Shown in pieces: positions 1 to 7,628 of a DNA stretch of 64,000 nucleotides (the stretch's first letter is position 1; each line of letters opens with the position of its first letter). Below the pieces are notes generated by a model. The model was given only the letters and a program-made list of their open reading frames with translations. It ran no database searches and was not told where the DNA came from. Location: NCBI RefSeq assembly GCF_003097535.1, contig NZ_CP029187.1, positions 2,294,001 to 2,358,000 of the forward strand, given 5' to 3'. A program made the translations under genes and the position numbers. This stretch comes from Flavobacterium pallidum (GTDB lineage Bacteria > Bacteroidota > Bacteroidia > Flavobacteriales > Flavobacteriaceae).

Positions 1-758
1 TCTATGCGGTGATATTGTTTACCAAAGGCACGGGGCAGCATCATATCGATTTCAGGACATTTGAAGTGCATGCGGGTAGTCTTTTCCTGATGGCACCGGG
101 GCAGACCCACAGCTGGTCCCTTTCTGCGGAAGCGGATGGATTCATATTTTTCCATACCAAGGCATTTTATGATTTGCATTTCACGAAAGGCATGGATGGT
201 TTTACGTTCTTCTCGCCGTTGCGGAACCGGTGTGAGTTGGTGTTGGAAGGAGCGGCATTTGACGAGGCCAAGCACAGGTTTGCCAGAATTTTAGCGGAAT
301 TTTGCGGCAATGCGTTCAAGCGCGATGCGTTTATGCTCAGTATCGTGAGCCAGATTTATATTGATTTTGAGCGCGCTGCCGCAGATGATATGCAGCCGGA
401 CGTGGGGCAGCATGTATATTACGGTAAGTTTCACGACTTTGAAAAACTCGTGGAGCGGCACTTCCTTACCGAGAAATCGGCGGAAGGCTATGCAAGGATG
501 ATGCATATGACGGCGAAACACCTGAACCGCATCAACAAAGCGGTGGTGGGGAAGACGACCACCGACATTATTGCCGACCGTGTAATGCTGGAAGCGAAAC
601 GGATGCTGATGTATTCCCGGAAAAACCTCAGTGAGATTGCGTATGACCTGGGATTTGAGGATTATGGGTATTTTTCGAAGGTGTTTAAACGAAGGGTTGG
701 TGTTGGGGTGAGGGAGTTTCAGTCTCAGTCGCAGTCACAGTCGCAGTCACAGTCATAG
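1..758 (+). CDS. AraC-family transcriptional regulator, 5'-truncated by window edge
   Basis: The reading frame is open from the first bases (codons TAT GCG before the first possible start), so the true start lies to the left and roughly the first 20-40 residues are missing. The visible N-terminal part looks like a cupin-type sensing domain (FEVHAGSLFLMAPGQTHSW). The C-terminal part is a two-helix-turn-helix AraC DNA-binding domain, ending in the family signature around LSEIAYDLGFEDYGYFSKVFKRRVGV. It probably controls a nearby or divergent gene outside the window. The oddity is the C-terminus: after VGVREFQ the protein ends in five to six Ser-Gln pairs, encoded by a short tandem repeat that runs straight into an intergenic repeat region. 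AraC proteins do not normally need such a tail. Family call is secure; ligand and targets are unknown. Confidence 0.85.
   Translation, partial: YAVILFTKGTGQHHIDFRTFEVHAGSLFLMAPGQTHSWSLSAEADGFIFFHTKAFYDLHFTKGMDGFTFFSPLRNRCELVLEGAAFDEAKHRFARILAEFCGNAFKRDAFMLSIVSQIYIDFERAAADDMQPDVGQHVYYGKFHDFEKLVERHFLTEKSAEGYARMMHMTAKHLNRINKAVVGKTTTDIIADRVMLEAKRMLMYSRKNLSEIAYDLGFEDYGYFSKVFKRRVGVGVREFQSQSQSQSQSQS
719..756 (+). repeat. Short CAGTCG/CAGTCA tandem repeat forming the 3' end of the AraC gene
   Basis: Six-base units CAGTCG and CAGTCA alternate and encode the Ser-Gln tail of the AraC protein. The same phrase in either orientation (ACAGTCGCAGT, or ACTGCGACTGT on the other strand) recurs at about 10391 and 10565, and a degraded form is at about 48910. 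The motif is therefore a mobile or recurrent intergenic phrase that has intruded on a coding end here. Confidence 0.7.
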
Positions 759-786
759 TAGGCAGTACGGTTGACGGTCACAGTGG

Positions 787-1143
787 GAACATCGATGGTG
801 AGGACGCGAACATCGATGGTGAGGACGCGAACGTTGATGGCGAGGGCGCGAACGTCGATGACAAAGACGCAAACGTCGATGGCGAGGACGCGAACATCGA
901 TGGCGAGGACGCGAACGTCGATGGTAAGAGCGCGAACGTCGATGTCGAGGACGCGAACGTCGATGGCGAGGACGCGAACATCGATGGCAAAGGCGCGAAC
1001 GTCGATGTCGATGACGCGAACGTCAATGGCAAGGGTGCAAATGTCGATGGCGATGGCGCGAATGTCAATGGCATGCATGCGAACGTCGATAGCTAGGGTG
1101 CGAAGGTCAATGGCTAAGGCGCGAAGATGTATGACGAGGTTGT
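787..1143 (+). repeat. Array A: about 17 tandem copies of a 21-bp repeat
   Basis: Contiguous 21-bp units begin at 787, 808, 829, 850 and so on to 1123. A typical unit starts GAACGTCGATGG and ends GAGGACGC. Units differ at a few positions; decay rises toward the right end, and the last unit is barely recognisable. There are no spacers, so it is not CRISPR. Because 21 is a multiple of 3, both strands stay open (heptads like AIDVRVL on the minus strand, TSMARTR on the plus strand), and the plus frame even runs into the next gene. Those frames look like by-products. The same unit forms array B at 47398-47691 in the opposite orientation. Confidence 0.95.
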
Positions 1144-1208
1144 GGAGTGTGGCATCCACGAGGCGTGAATCCAACTTCATATATATTATGTACATTTACA
1201 AAAAAAAG

Positions 1209-1634
1209 ATGAATAAGGGTGGACCCATAATTATCATTGAAGATGATATTGACGATCAGGAAATGTTAAGCGAAGTATTTTCTGATTTAAGCTTCAAGAA
1301 TGAAATCATTTTTTTTGCTGACGGTGAAAAGGCGCTGGAGTATTTGACAGATACCTCTATTGAGCCATTTATAATTTTTTCAGATATTAACATGCCAAAA
1401 CTGAATGGGATGGAATTGCGTGAAAAAATCCACCAAAATGAAGATTTAAGGATTAAATCCATTCCATATTTATTTTTCTCTACCAGTGCAGAGCAACAGA
1501 GCGTTGTAGACGCATATTCAAAATCAGTTCAGGGATTTTTTGTTAAACCGACAAACTATCAGGAAATAAAAGATACCATCAAAACAATAGTTGATTATTG
1601 GAACAAATGTGTTTCACCAAACTATGTTAAGTAA
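1209..1634 (+). CDS. Stand-alone response regulator receiver (Rcp1-like)
   Basis: A 141-residue protein that is a single receiver domain with no output domain. Acidic pocket EDDIDD at 11-16, phospho-acceptor Asp59 in FSDINMP, Ser/Thr at 91-92, and Lys113 in FFVKPTN are all in place, so it should accept phosphate from a kinase. I chose ATG 1209 because the receiver fold begins right after it; the open frame upstream is only the repeat array. Proteins of this type in Bacteroidetes usually pair with bacteriophytochrome or PAS kinases, but no kinase is adjacent. The candidate partners in this window are the kinases at 16-21 kb and 25.7 kb. Its target is unknown. Confidence 0.85.
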   Translation: MNKGGPIIIIEDDIDDQEMLSEVFSDLSFKNEIIFFADGEKALEYLTDTSIEPFIIFSDINMPKLNGMELREKIHQNEDLRIKSIPYLFFSTSAEQQSVVDAYSKSVQGFFVKPTNYQEIKDTIKTIVDYWNKCVSPNYVK

Positions 1635-1718
1635 TTGGAGATTGCAGATACAGTTATGGCGCTGATTGTAATTTTTTCCCACACATAAAAATATAAAGCA
1701 ATATATTCGGGGATTTAA

Positions 1719-1756
1719 ACCACCCCGGCCTGCGGCCACACCTCGGCGGAGGGGAT
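1719..1756. other. GC-rich double hairpin in an AT-rich gap
   Basis: The 1635-1778 gap contains a GC-rich patch with two small inverted repeats, GGCC-tgc-GGCC at 1727-1737 and CCTC...GAGG at 1741-1752, with flanking CCCC and GGGG that could pair as an outer stem. It differs sharply in composition from its surroundings. It could be a terminator remnant or a dispersed repeat; no U-tract follows on either strand. Confidence 0.35.
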
Positions 1757-1778
1757 GGAACCCGGTAGTCAATAATGT

Positions 1779-2030
1779 ATGAATAAAAATACCAAAGTAA
1801 AACTGATATCGTTTTCAGGACGGCAAAGTGCGGAGCAGAAAATCCATGCTGAAAACGATTACTGGAAATTGATTGGCGAGATAGGCGTGGTGGTGGATGA
1901 AACCAGGAACAGTTATGGCAGGCTGCTGGTTTTGTTTGACAGTGACCTGGACGGCTTTGGCGTAGCGAACCACAACCCGGTGAAGCATTCGTTGTGGATT
2001 ATGCCGGAGGATCTGGAAATTGTGCCATGA
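1779..2030 (+). CDS. Small hypothetical protein (83 aa)
   Basis: An 83-residue protein with no signal peptide or membrane segment and balanced, plausibly soluble composition. The middle (KLIGEIGVVVDETRNSYGRLLVLFDSDLDGFGVANHNPVKHSLWI) reads as a small beta-rich fold with alternating hydrophobic residues, like a short SH3-type or RNA-binding barrel. I do not recognise a named family. The start ATG follows a GC-rich spacer. A possible 45-residue frame begins 2 nt after its stop codon. Confidence 0.6.
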   Translation: MNKNTKVKLISFSGRQSAEQKIHAENDYWKLIGEIGVVVDETRNSYGRLLVLFDSDLDGFGVANHNPVKHSLWIMPEDLEIVP

Positions 2031-2032
2031 TA

Positions 2033-2170
2033 ATGCTTAAGGAATCTTTTGTACTTATTGCAGATTATTGGAAGAAAACTTCCGGTATAAAAATGGATCT
2101 GGATGTTTATATTTGTAATGACAACGCCGGCTGGCAGCGGAGGACCGGGTCGCAATATCCGCATGAATAA
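2033..2170 (+). CDS. Possible 45-aa protein following the 83-aa gene
   Basis: An ATG two bases after the preceding stop opens a 45-codon frame (begins MLKESFVLIADYWKK, ends RTGSQYPHE). The spacing would allow translational coupling with the upstream gene. The composition is protein-like, but the frame is short and no homologue is recognised, so it may be spurious or the remnant of a longer gene. Confidence 0.3.
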   Translation: MLKESFVLIADYWKKTSGIKMDLDVYICNDNAGWQRRTGSQYPHE

Positions 2171-2203
2171 GGCGATTTCCCATAAATTAAGCCATAAAAA
2201 ACG

Positions 2204-2623
2204 ATGAAAAAATACTTAATAATGTTGTCTGCTTTTGCTTTTTTAGCGGTGGCTTCCTGCAGCAGCGATGATAAAGCCCCTGAAAACAAATCGAGACTGC
2301 TCACTTACAGGATAAGGACTTCAGAAAACATACAGCCCAATTATTTTGATTTAAGGGAGCAGAGCGGTTCGCTGTATCGATGGATTGTTTTTGAAGGATC
2401 GGAAAATCCGGAGGGCTGGCAGAAGCAGTTTTATGTAAACGCGCCTTTTGAGGCGTATATGAAAGTGGTCATTTCCAATTCGTGGATAGAGCAGGGCGTC
2501 GACTACACTTATGACATACTGCTGGACAATGAAGTCGTTGCGACCAAAAGCGGCAATACGGGATACCTGGTGCTTAGTAAAGACAGCATCAAATATACGG
2601 TACCGTCGCTTGCCCGGCGGTAA
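2204..2623 (+). CDS. Hypothetical lipoprotein (139 aa)
   Basis: The N-terminus MKKYLIMLSAFAFLAVASC is a type II signal peptide with the lipobox ending at a Cys followed by SSDDK, typical of Bacteroidetes surface or periplasmic lipoproteins. The mature part is about 120 residues, rich in aromatic residues and beta-strand patterns. The stretch YVNAPFEAYMKVVISNSW and DILLDNEVVATKSGNTGYLV resembles a small Ig-like or beta-sandwich unit. No family is recognised. It stands alone between small hypothetical frames. Confidence 0.7.
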   Translation: MKKYLIMLSAFAFLAVASCSSDDKAPENKSRLLTYRIRTSENIQPNYFDLREQSGSLYRWIVFEGSENPEGWQKQFYVNAPFEAYMKVVISNSWIEQGVDYTYDILLDNEVVATKSGNTGYLVLSKDSIKYTVPSLARR

Positions 2624-2693
2624 AGATTTTTATCACGGAATTGCAGGAGGTTTTTGGGTTGCCTGTAACAATATGATTTCAAACTGAGCGATA

Positions 2694-2798
2694 ATGTCGG
2701 GGCAGGAAGACAATTTTGAAATCAATAAGGCTGCCAGAATTGCAATGCTGTTCTGGCTGGTGGAGATTGTCGCCACGACGGTTTATGAAATATATTGA
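2694..2798 (+). CDS. Possible 34-aa membrane micro-protein
   Basis: A short frame begins MSGQEDNFEINKAARI and continues with a hydrophobic helix (AMLFWLVEIVATTVYEIY). It would be a single-span micro-protein immediately before the DUF3667 gene. Nothing beyond length and hydrophobic pattern supports it. The rest of the 2624-2843 gap shows no other feature. Confidence 0.22.
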   Translation: MSGQEDNFEINKAARIAMLFWLVEIVATTVYEIY

Positions 2799-2843
2799 AA
2801 TTACTGTACTTTTCAATATCTTCGCCTTAAAGCAATGTAATGC

Positions 2844-3650
2844 ATGACAAGTACAAACTGCCTCAACTGTGAAAAGGAATTAACAGATAAATTTTGTGCC
2901 GGCTGCGGGCAGAAAGCCGATACACACCGGATTTCTTTCCAGCATTTTATTTTCCATGACCTGCTTCACGGCACATTCCATATTGATAAAGGGATGCTGT
3001 TTACAGCCAGGCAGTCTTTGACGCGTCCGGGTAAGGCTGCGCTGGATTATATTTCCGGGAAGCGGATACGGTATTACAATGTATTTTACCTGGTGTTGAT
3101 TACGCTGGGGCTTTTGCTGTTCGTACGACATTTTTATGATGAGCTTCTGATCAGCCAGATAGGGGAAGCTGCACCGGACCCTACTGACCAGACCGAAGCC
3201 AATAAGGCGCTGGACCAGATTTATACCCAAAGGAGTAAAATCCTGATCTTCCTTTTCGTGCCGTTGTCGGCATTGAATAGCTTTATATTGTTCCGAAGGA
3301 AAAGACTGAACCTGAGCGAGCACGCCATTATCGCAGGGATGGTGTTGTTAGGCATGCTGCTGATTTCGATGGCCGGGCATCTTATTTATTATATTAACCT
3401 CGTGATTCCTTTTAGCGGAGGCTTCGCTACGGTGATCGACATTTCAGTCGTGGTCCTTACGATGATTTATTTGGGGTATGCTTATATAAATGCTTTTCGC
3501 GCCGATTATTCCGGTTTCGCAATGGGTTGCAGGATTGCATTGATGTATCTGCTCATGTGCGTCGAGGTGGTGTTGCTTTTGGCATTCCTGATCGGATTGG
3601 TATCGCATTGGACCTATCAGGGTACGTTTAATTTAAATCCCATGGGTTAG
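2844..3650 (+). CDS. DUF3667-family zinc-ribbon membrane protein
   Basis: A 268-residue protein with a short N-terminal zinc ribbon (Cys6, Cys9, Cys18, Cys21: CLNC...CAGC), then the conserved soluble stretch TFHIDKGMLFTARQSLTRPGKAALDYISGKRIRYYNVFYLVL, and about five membrane segments (roughly residues 77-96, 133-150, 158-186, 193-213, 231-255). This is the domain order of DUF3667, common in Bacteroidetes and of unknown function. It ends 15 nt before the serine hydrolase gene on the same strand, so the two are probably co-transcribed. Confidence 0.85.
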   Translation: MTSTNCLNCEKELTDKFCAGCGQKADTHRISFQHFIFHDLLHGTFHIDKGMLFTARQSLTRPGKAALDYISGKRIRYYNVFYLVLITLGLLLFVRHFYDELLISQIGEAAPDPTDQTEANKALDQIYTQRSKILIFLFVPLSALNSFILFRRKRLNLSEHAIIAGMVLLGMLLISMAGHLIYYINLVIPFSGGFATVIDISVVVLTMIYLGYAYINAFRADYSGFAMGCRIALMYLLMCVEVVLLLAFLIGLVSHWTYQGTFNLNPMG

Positions 3651-3665
3651 TAAAAAAAAACGTTT

Positions 3666-4787
3666 ATGAATTATACAAATTGGTACAGGATAAGCATGCT
3701 CTTTATCCTTGCGGTCGCATTGTCATCGTGTAAACTGGGTCGGTTTGTGGTTTACAATTTCGCTGATATCAAAGATTATAAGAAGTTCCCGTCGCGGGCT
3801 TTGGTGAGCCATGAGAATAAGTTCATGTTCGATTCGACTGCCCACGGAACCTATCCGAAGTCGATAAAAGTGAGTAATAAAAAAGACTCTGTTTCTTTAG
3901 ACTGGCTTTTGGAACACCACAGCACGGTGGCATTTTTAATCATCAAAAACGACACGATACAATATGAGAAGTATTTTAAGGGATACAACAAGGAAAGCAT
4001 CATTCCTTCATTTTCGATGGCCAAATCAGTGACATCGATCCTGATCGGCTGTGCGATTGATGACGGATTGATCAAGTCGGTTGATGAACCCGTGAAACAT
4101 TACCTTCCGGAACTGGAGAAGAACGGTTTTGGGAAAGTGACTATTAAGCATTTGCTGCAAATGACTTCGGCATTGGATTTTAGTGAGAGTTATTTCAATC
4201 CATTCAGTGAAGCGGCCTCATTTTATTACGGCAGGAATTTAAAACGGGAGGTTTCGAAATTGAAACTGAAAGGCGAGCCGGGTCAAAAATTTGACTATGT
4301 GAGCGGCAATACGCAGCTTTTGGGAGCCGTTCTGGAAAGCGCGCTGAAGGGAAAAACCGTCACCCAATATTTCCAGGAAAAATTATGGACGCCGCTCGAA
4401 ATGGAGTATGACGGGTCGTGGAGTATTGATAAAAAGAATCATGGCACGGAAAAGGCTTTTTGCTGTATCAATGCGCGGGCGCGGGATTTTGCTAAAATCG
4501 GGCGGCTCTACCTGAATAAAGGCAACTGGAACGGAAAGCAAATCGTGTCCCGGAAATGGGTAGAGGAATCGATAAAAGCAGATGCCACCGAAGGCGGTGC
4601 GGATTATTACAAATACCAATGGTGGCTTCCCTCTGCGAATGGGGATTTCATGGCTGAAGGGATCCTTGGGCAATACATTTATGTAAACCCGTCAAAGAAG
4701 ATGATCATTGTGAGGATGGGTAAAGATGGCGGCGGGGTGAATTGGTCCGATTTCTTTATGGCGTTGGCGAATCGTTCGGATAAATAA
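3666..4787 (+). CDS. Serine hydrolase, beta-lactamase/6-aminohexanoate-dimer-hydrolase type lipoprotein
   Basis: A 373-residue penicillin-binding-protein-like hydrolase. Residues 1-21 are a lipoprotein signal with LSSC lipobox (Cys22). The catalytic SxxK is Ser117-Met-Ala-Lys120 within SFSMAKSVTSILIG, and the second motif is around Tyr210 (FDYVSGNTQLLGAVLE), as in the EstB / 6-aminohexanoate-dimer hydrolase branch rather than true class C beta-lactamases. Expected to act outside the inner membrane on an ester or amide bond; the substrate cannot be read from sequence. It follows the DUF3667 gene by 15 nt and converges on the efflux operon. Confidence 0.85.
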   Translation: MNYTNWYRISMLFILAVALSSCKLGRFVVYNFADIKDYKKFPSRALVSHENKFMFDSTAHGTYPKSIKVSNKKDSVSLDWLLEHHSTVAFLIIKNDTIQYEKYFKGYNKESIIPSFSMAKSVTSILIGCAIDDGLIKSVDEPVKHYLPELEKNGFGKVTIKHLLQMTSALDFSESYFNPFSEAASFYYGRNLKREVSKLKLKGEPGQKFDYVSGNTQLLGAVLESALKGKTVTQYFQEKLWTPLEMEYDGSWSIDKKNHGTEKAFCCINARARDFAKIGRLYLNKGNWNGKQIVSRKWVEESIKADATEGGADYYKYQWWLPSANGDFMAEGILGQYIYVNPSKKMIIVRMGKDGGGVNWSDFFMALANRSDK

Positions 4788-4809
4788 AAAAGCCGGACTC
4801 ACGCCCGGC
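4784..4809 (-). terminator. Intrinsic terminator at the end of the efflux operon
   Basis: On the minus strand the stem GCCGG (4809-4805) pairs with CCGGC (4796-4792), followed by TTTTTTATTTA. It lies 70 nt past the emrB-like stop codon and just inside the convergent gene's end, so it may serve both directions. Confidence 0.65.
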
Positions 4810-4876
4810 GCCTTCACATTTCTATTCCATATATTTTGAAGTACGTTATTGCACCCTGTGCTCTGTACTTTGAACC

Positions 4877-6457
4877 TTAATGCATCGCCTCGGACATGTC
4901 CACTTTGTTCTTTCCTCTTTTCACAAACAGGATAATGGGTATACAGCACAGGAACAATATGCCCAGGTAAAGAAAAATATCCATGTATGACAGTACCGTA
5001 GCCTGTTTCATTACATTATAATCTAAAGCCTGGTGTGCTTTTGCAAGCGATTCACTGGCCGAAAATCCTTTCGACATGAAGGACTGTTGCATGCCATTGA
5101 TGCGCTGCTGTACTTCGAGCCTGCTGCCGTCGAGGTGGGAAACCAGGTCGACGCGGTGCTTCTGCGTATAACGTGTGATGAAGGTTGTTATGATCGCAAT
5201 CCCGAATGACCCGCCCAGTTGGCGCATCATCCCTGTAAAAGCCGCGCCTTCGCCGATACTTTTGCCTTTGAGCGTAGACAAAGCCATCGTGGTTATCGGT
5301 ACAAACAACAGTCCCAATCCGATGCCACGCATGATCAATGGCCAGAATAAATGCTCCACTCCGGTGTCCGGTGTCATGGCATTGTGCATCCAGAATGTAA
5401 AGAAGAAGAAAATCAGGAAACCCACTGCGACAAGATAGGGTTGCGGTACGCCCTTCTGGATCAGGTTTCCGACAATCGGCATCATAAATGCGGTCGTGAT
5501 TGAACCCGGTATCAGCAGCAGCCCGGCATCCGTTGCGGTCCATCCCAATATCTGCTGCGTGTAAATCGGAATGACCAGCGTCGATCCGTACAATCCGAAA
5601 CCAAGGATAAAACACATGAATGTTCCCACCCTGAGATTTCCGTCCTTTAAAACGCTGAGGTTTACAATTGGATATTGATAAGTAAGCTGCCGCCAGATGA
5701 ACAATATCAACCCGAATAAGGACAATACGCTCAATCCTGTGATCAAGGGATCGTCGAACCAGTCATCCTGCTGGCCGTGTTCCAACACGAACTGCAACGA
5801 GCCGATAAATGCCGCGAGTAGTATGATGCCGATCCAGTCGACCTGGTTGGCTTTGAGTTTTTCGCCGTATTTGGGGCTGCGAACAAAGCTCAGCGTCAGT
5901 ATGACCGCAATGATCCCGATGGGGATGTTGATGTAAAAGATGTACGGCCATGAATAATTTTCTACGATATAACCTCCCAACGGCGGTCCAAGCGTAGGCC
6001 CGACGATGACGCCCATTCCGTAAATGGCCTGTGCCATACCGCGTTTTGCTGCCGGGTAACTTTCAGTAATAATGGTTTGTGCCGTTACGAGCAGTGCCCC
6101 GCCGCCAAGTCCCTGTATAAAACGGAAGATGACGAGTTCCCAAATGTTGCCCGCATTCCCGCAGAGGAAGGAGGATATTGTAAATATGACGATGGATACT
6201 GCAAAATAATTGCGCCGTCCGAATTGCTGCGAGAGCCAGCTCGTCATCGGGATTACGATGACGTTGGCGATGGCATAGGCCGTGATTACCCATGCGACAT
6301 CGGTCAGTGTTGCCCCGAGGCTGCCGCGCATGTCTGTGAGCGCTACGTTTACGATCGTCGTATCCACAATTTCGAGCAGTGCGCACAACACGGCGGTAAT
6401 CGTAATGATGACGCGCCTGAAGCCGTATTCTACTAAGTCATTTTCTTCCTGAACCAT
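4877..6457 (-). CDS. emrB: DHA2-family multidrug efflux MFS transporter (EmrB type)
   Basis: A 526-residue, 14-span major facilitator of the drug:H+ antiporter-2 family. The first span carries the DHA2 signature DTTIVNVALTDM; the A-like loop is SWLSQQFGRRNYF; the long C-motif area is MGVIVGPTLGPPLGGYIVENYSWPYIFYINIPIG. It would take substrates at the inner membrane and pass them to the EmrA-like adaptor and the TolC-like channel encoded just upstream, making a tripartite pump. It is the last gene of the tetR-tolC-emrA-emrB operon, separated from emrA by 84 nt that contain a repeat-built hairpin. Substrate range is unknown. Confidence 0.93.
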   Translation of the reverse strand: MVQEENDLVEYGFRRVIITITAVLCALLEIVDTTIVNVALTDMRGSLGATLTDVAWVITAYAIANVIVIPMTSWLSQQFGRRNYFAVSIVIFTISSFLCGNAGNIWELVIFRFIQGLGGGALLVTAQTIITESYPAAKRGMAQAIYGMGVIVGPTLGPPLGGYIVENYSWPYIFYINIPIGIIAVILTLSFVRSPKYGEKLKANQVDWIGIILLAAFIGSLQFVLEHGQQDDWFDDPLITGLSVLSLFGLILFIWRQLTYQYPIVNLSVLKDGNLRVGTFMCFILGFGLYGSTLVIPIYTQQILGWTATDAGLLLIPGSITTAFMMPIVGNLIQKGVPQPYLVAVGFLIFFFFTFWMHNAMTPDTGVEHLFWPLIMRGIGLGLLFVPITTMALSTLKGKSIGEGAAFTGMMRQLGGSFGIAIITTFITRYTQKHRVDLVSHLDGSRLEVQQRINGMQQSFMSKGFSASESLAKAHQALDYNVMKQATVLSYMDIFLYLGILFLCCIPIILFVKRGKNKVDMSEAMH

Positions 6458-6470
6458 GAGTTTACAAATT

Positions 6471-6537
6471 AGATATCAGAATTGAGATATTAGAATTGAT
6501 ATTGTACCCGTTGATGTCTCAATTCTCACATCTTAAT
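6471..6537. repeat. Quasi-palindrome between emrA and emrB
   Basis: The left arm repeats the phrase AGAATTGAGATAT/TAGAATTGATAT; the right arm contains its imperfect complement (TGTCTCAATTCTCACATCTTAA). It forms an imperfect hairpin inside the operon and could tune downstream expression or protect the upstream mRNA. It is one of a set of similarly built intergenic hairpins in this window. Confidence 0.55.
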
Positions 6538-6541
6538 ACTA

Positions 6542-7621
6542 TTAATTCAAATGCACATCCACATCGACATTCATTCCCGGACGCAATAACTTGATCTTCT
6601 CTGTATCATTTCCTGCATCGAGGGTTATTTTTACAGGAAGCCTCTGGATTGTTTTTACAAAATTTCCGGTGGCATTGTCCGGAGGCAAAATGGAAAAACG
6701 TGCGCCGGTAGCAGGAGAGAACGAAGCTACGGTACCGTTAAATTCGGTATCAGGATAAGCATCAACCTTAATGGTGACTTTTTGTCCCGCAATCATTTTG
6801 TTCAATTGCGTTTCCTTAAAGTTGGCGATCACCCATGGGTTCTGGCTGCCAATAATGTAAAACAGTGATTGTCCTGGTTGGACAACCTGCCCCGGCTGGA
6901 TGCCGATTTTTGAAATCTGCCCGTCGACAGAAGCGGTAACCACAGTGTAATCCACATTCAGTTTCGCGGCATCGACGGCAGCCTGGGCACGCTTGATGTT
7001 GGCGGCCGCTACGGAAGTCTGCTTGCTGGTCACGTTCGATTTTGCAATCGTAACCGATTTTTGGTAAGCGGTTGCCCGTTGCTGCTGCTGTAAGATCTTC
7101 AATTGGTTTTCGGCTTCAAGCTTGGCGGCTTCGGCCTGTTCGAATTGCTGCTTCGTAATCGAATGGTTTTTGTAAAGATTATTGTAACGCTCAAAGTCGT
7201 TCGTGGCACGTGTCAGGCGGATGCGCGCGGTTTCGATATTCCCGCCTGCTGAAAGTACGTTGGCTTCGGAAACGGAAATATTGGCTTCGGCGCTGCCCAC
7301 ATCGGCTTTGGAAACATCATAATTTCCTTCGGCTGCTGCCAGTGCCGCTTTGGCATCTTCTAGTTTTACGATATAATCGCTGTTGTCGATCGTGAAAAGC
7401 GTGTCGCCCTTCTTTACGAAATCATTGTCTTTTACATATACTTTGGTGACATAACCGGTAACACGCGGAATGATCGGATTCATGTTTTTCTCGATCTGCG
7501 CATCGTCGGTTTCTTCATGTTTCAGCGAATGTACGTATTTGAAAACACCATAGGTAACCCCAAGGATCACTAGTGCGCTGAGGATGAATATGAATTTTTT
7601 GTTTGTCTTTTTCTTTTCCAT
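6542..7621 (-). CDS. emrA: HlyD/EmrA-type periplasmic adaptor subunit
   Basis: A 359-residue membrane fusion protein. A short cytoplasmic N-terminus and one membrane span (about 10-27) are followed by the KHEETDDAQIEKNMNPIIPRV segment typical of EmrA, the first lipoyl half (GYVTKVYVKDNDFVKKGDTLF), a long Ala/Gln-rich coiled-coil hairpin (about 80-215), the second lipoyl half (GQISKIGIQPGQVVQPGQ), and a beta-barrel domain. It bridges the EmrB-type transporter and the TolC-type channel. The tolC gene ends 7 nt upstream, so the genes are tightly coupled. Confidence 0.93.
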   Translation of the reverse strand: MEKKKTNKKFIFILSALVILGVTYGVFKYVHSLKHEETDDAQIEKNMNPIIPRVTGYVTKVYVKDNDFVKKGDTLFTIDNSDYIVKLEDAKAALAAAEGNYDVSKADVGSAEANISVSEANVLSAGGNIETARIRLTRATNDFERYNNLYKNHSITKQQFEQAEAAKLEAENQLKILQQQQRATAYQKSVTIAKSNVTSKQTSVAAANIKRAQAAVDAAKLNVDYTVVTASVDGQISKIGIQPGQVVQPGQSLFYIIGSQNPWVIANFKETQLNKMIAGQKVTIKVDAYPDTEFNGTVASFSPATGARFSILPPDNATGNFVKTIQRLPVKITLDAGNDTEKIKLLRPGMNVDVDVHLN

Positions 7622-7628
7622 GATATTG

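Noticed and set aside
787..1143. CRISPR-like array
   Set aside because: Units are contiguous with no spacers, and no cas genes are present; this is a simple tandem repeat.
725..1195. Long minus-strand reading frame of AIDVRVL heptads over array A
   Set aside because: It is the 21-bp array read in a stop-free frame; composition is purely that of the repeat and it runs through a neighbouring gene's repetitive end. No signal or domain supports a gene.
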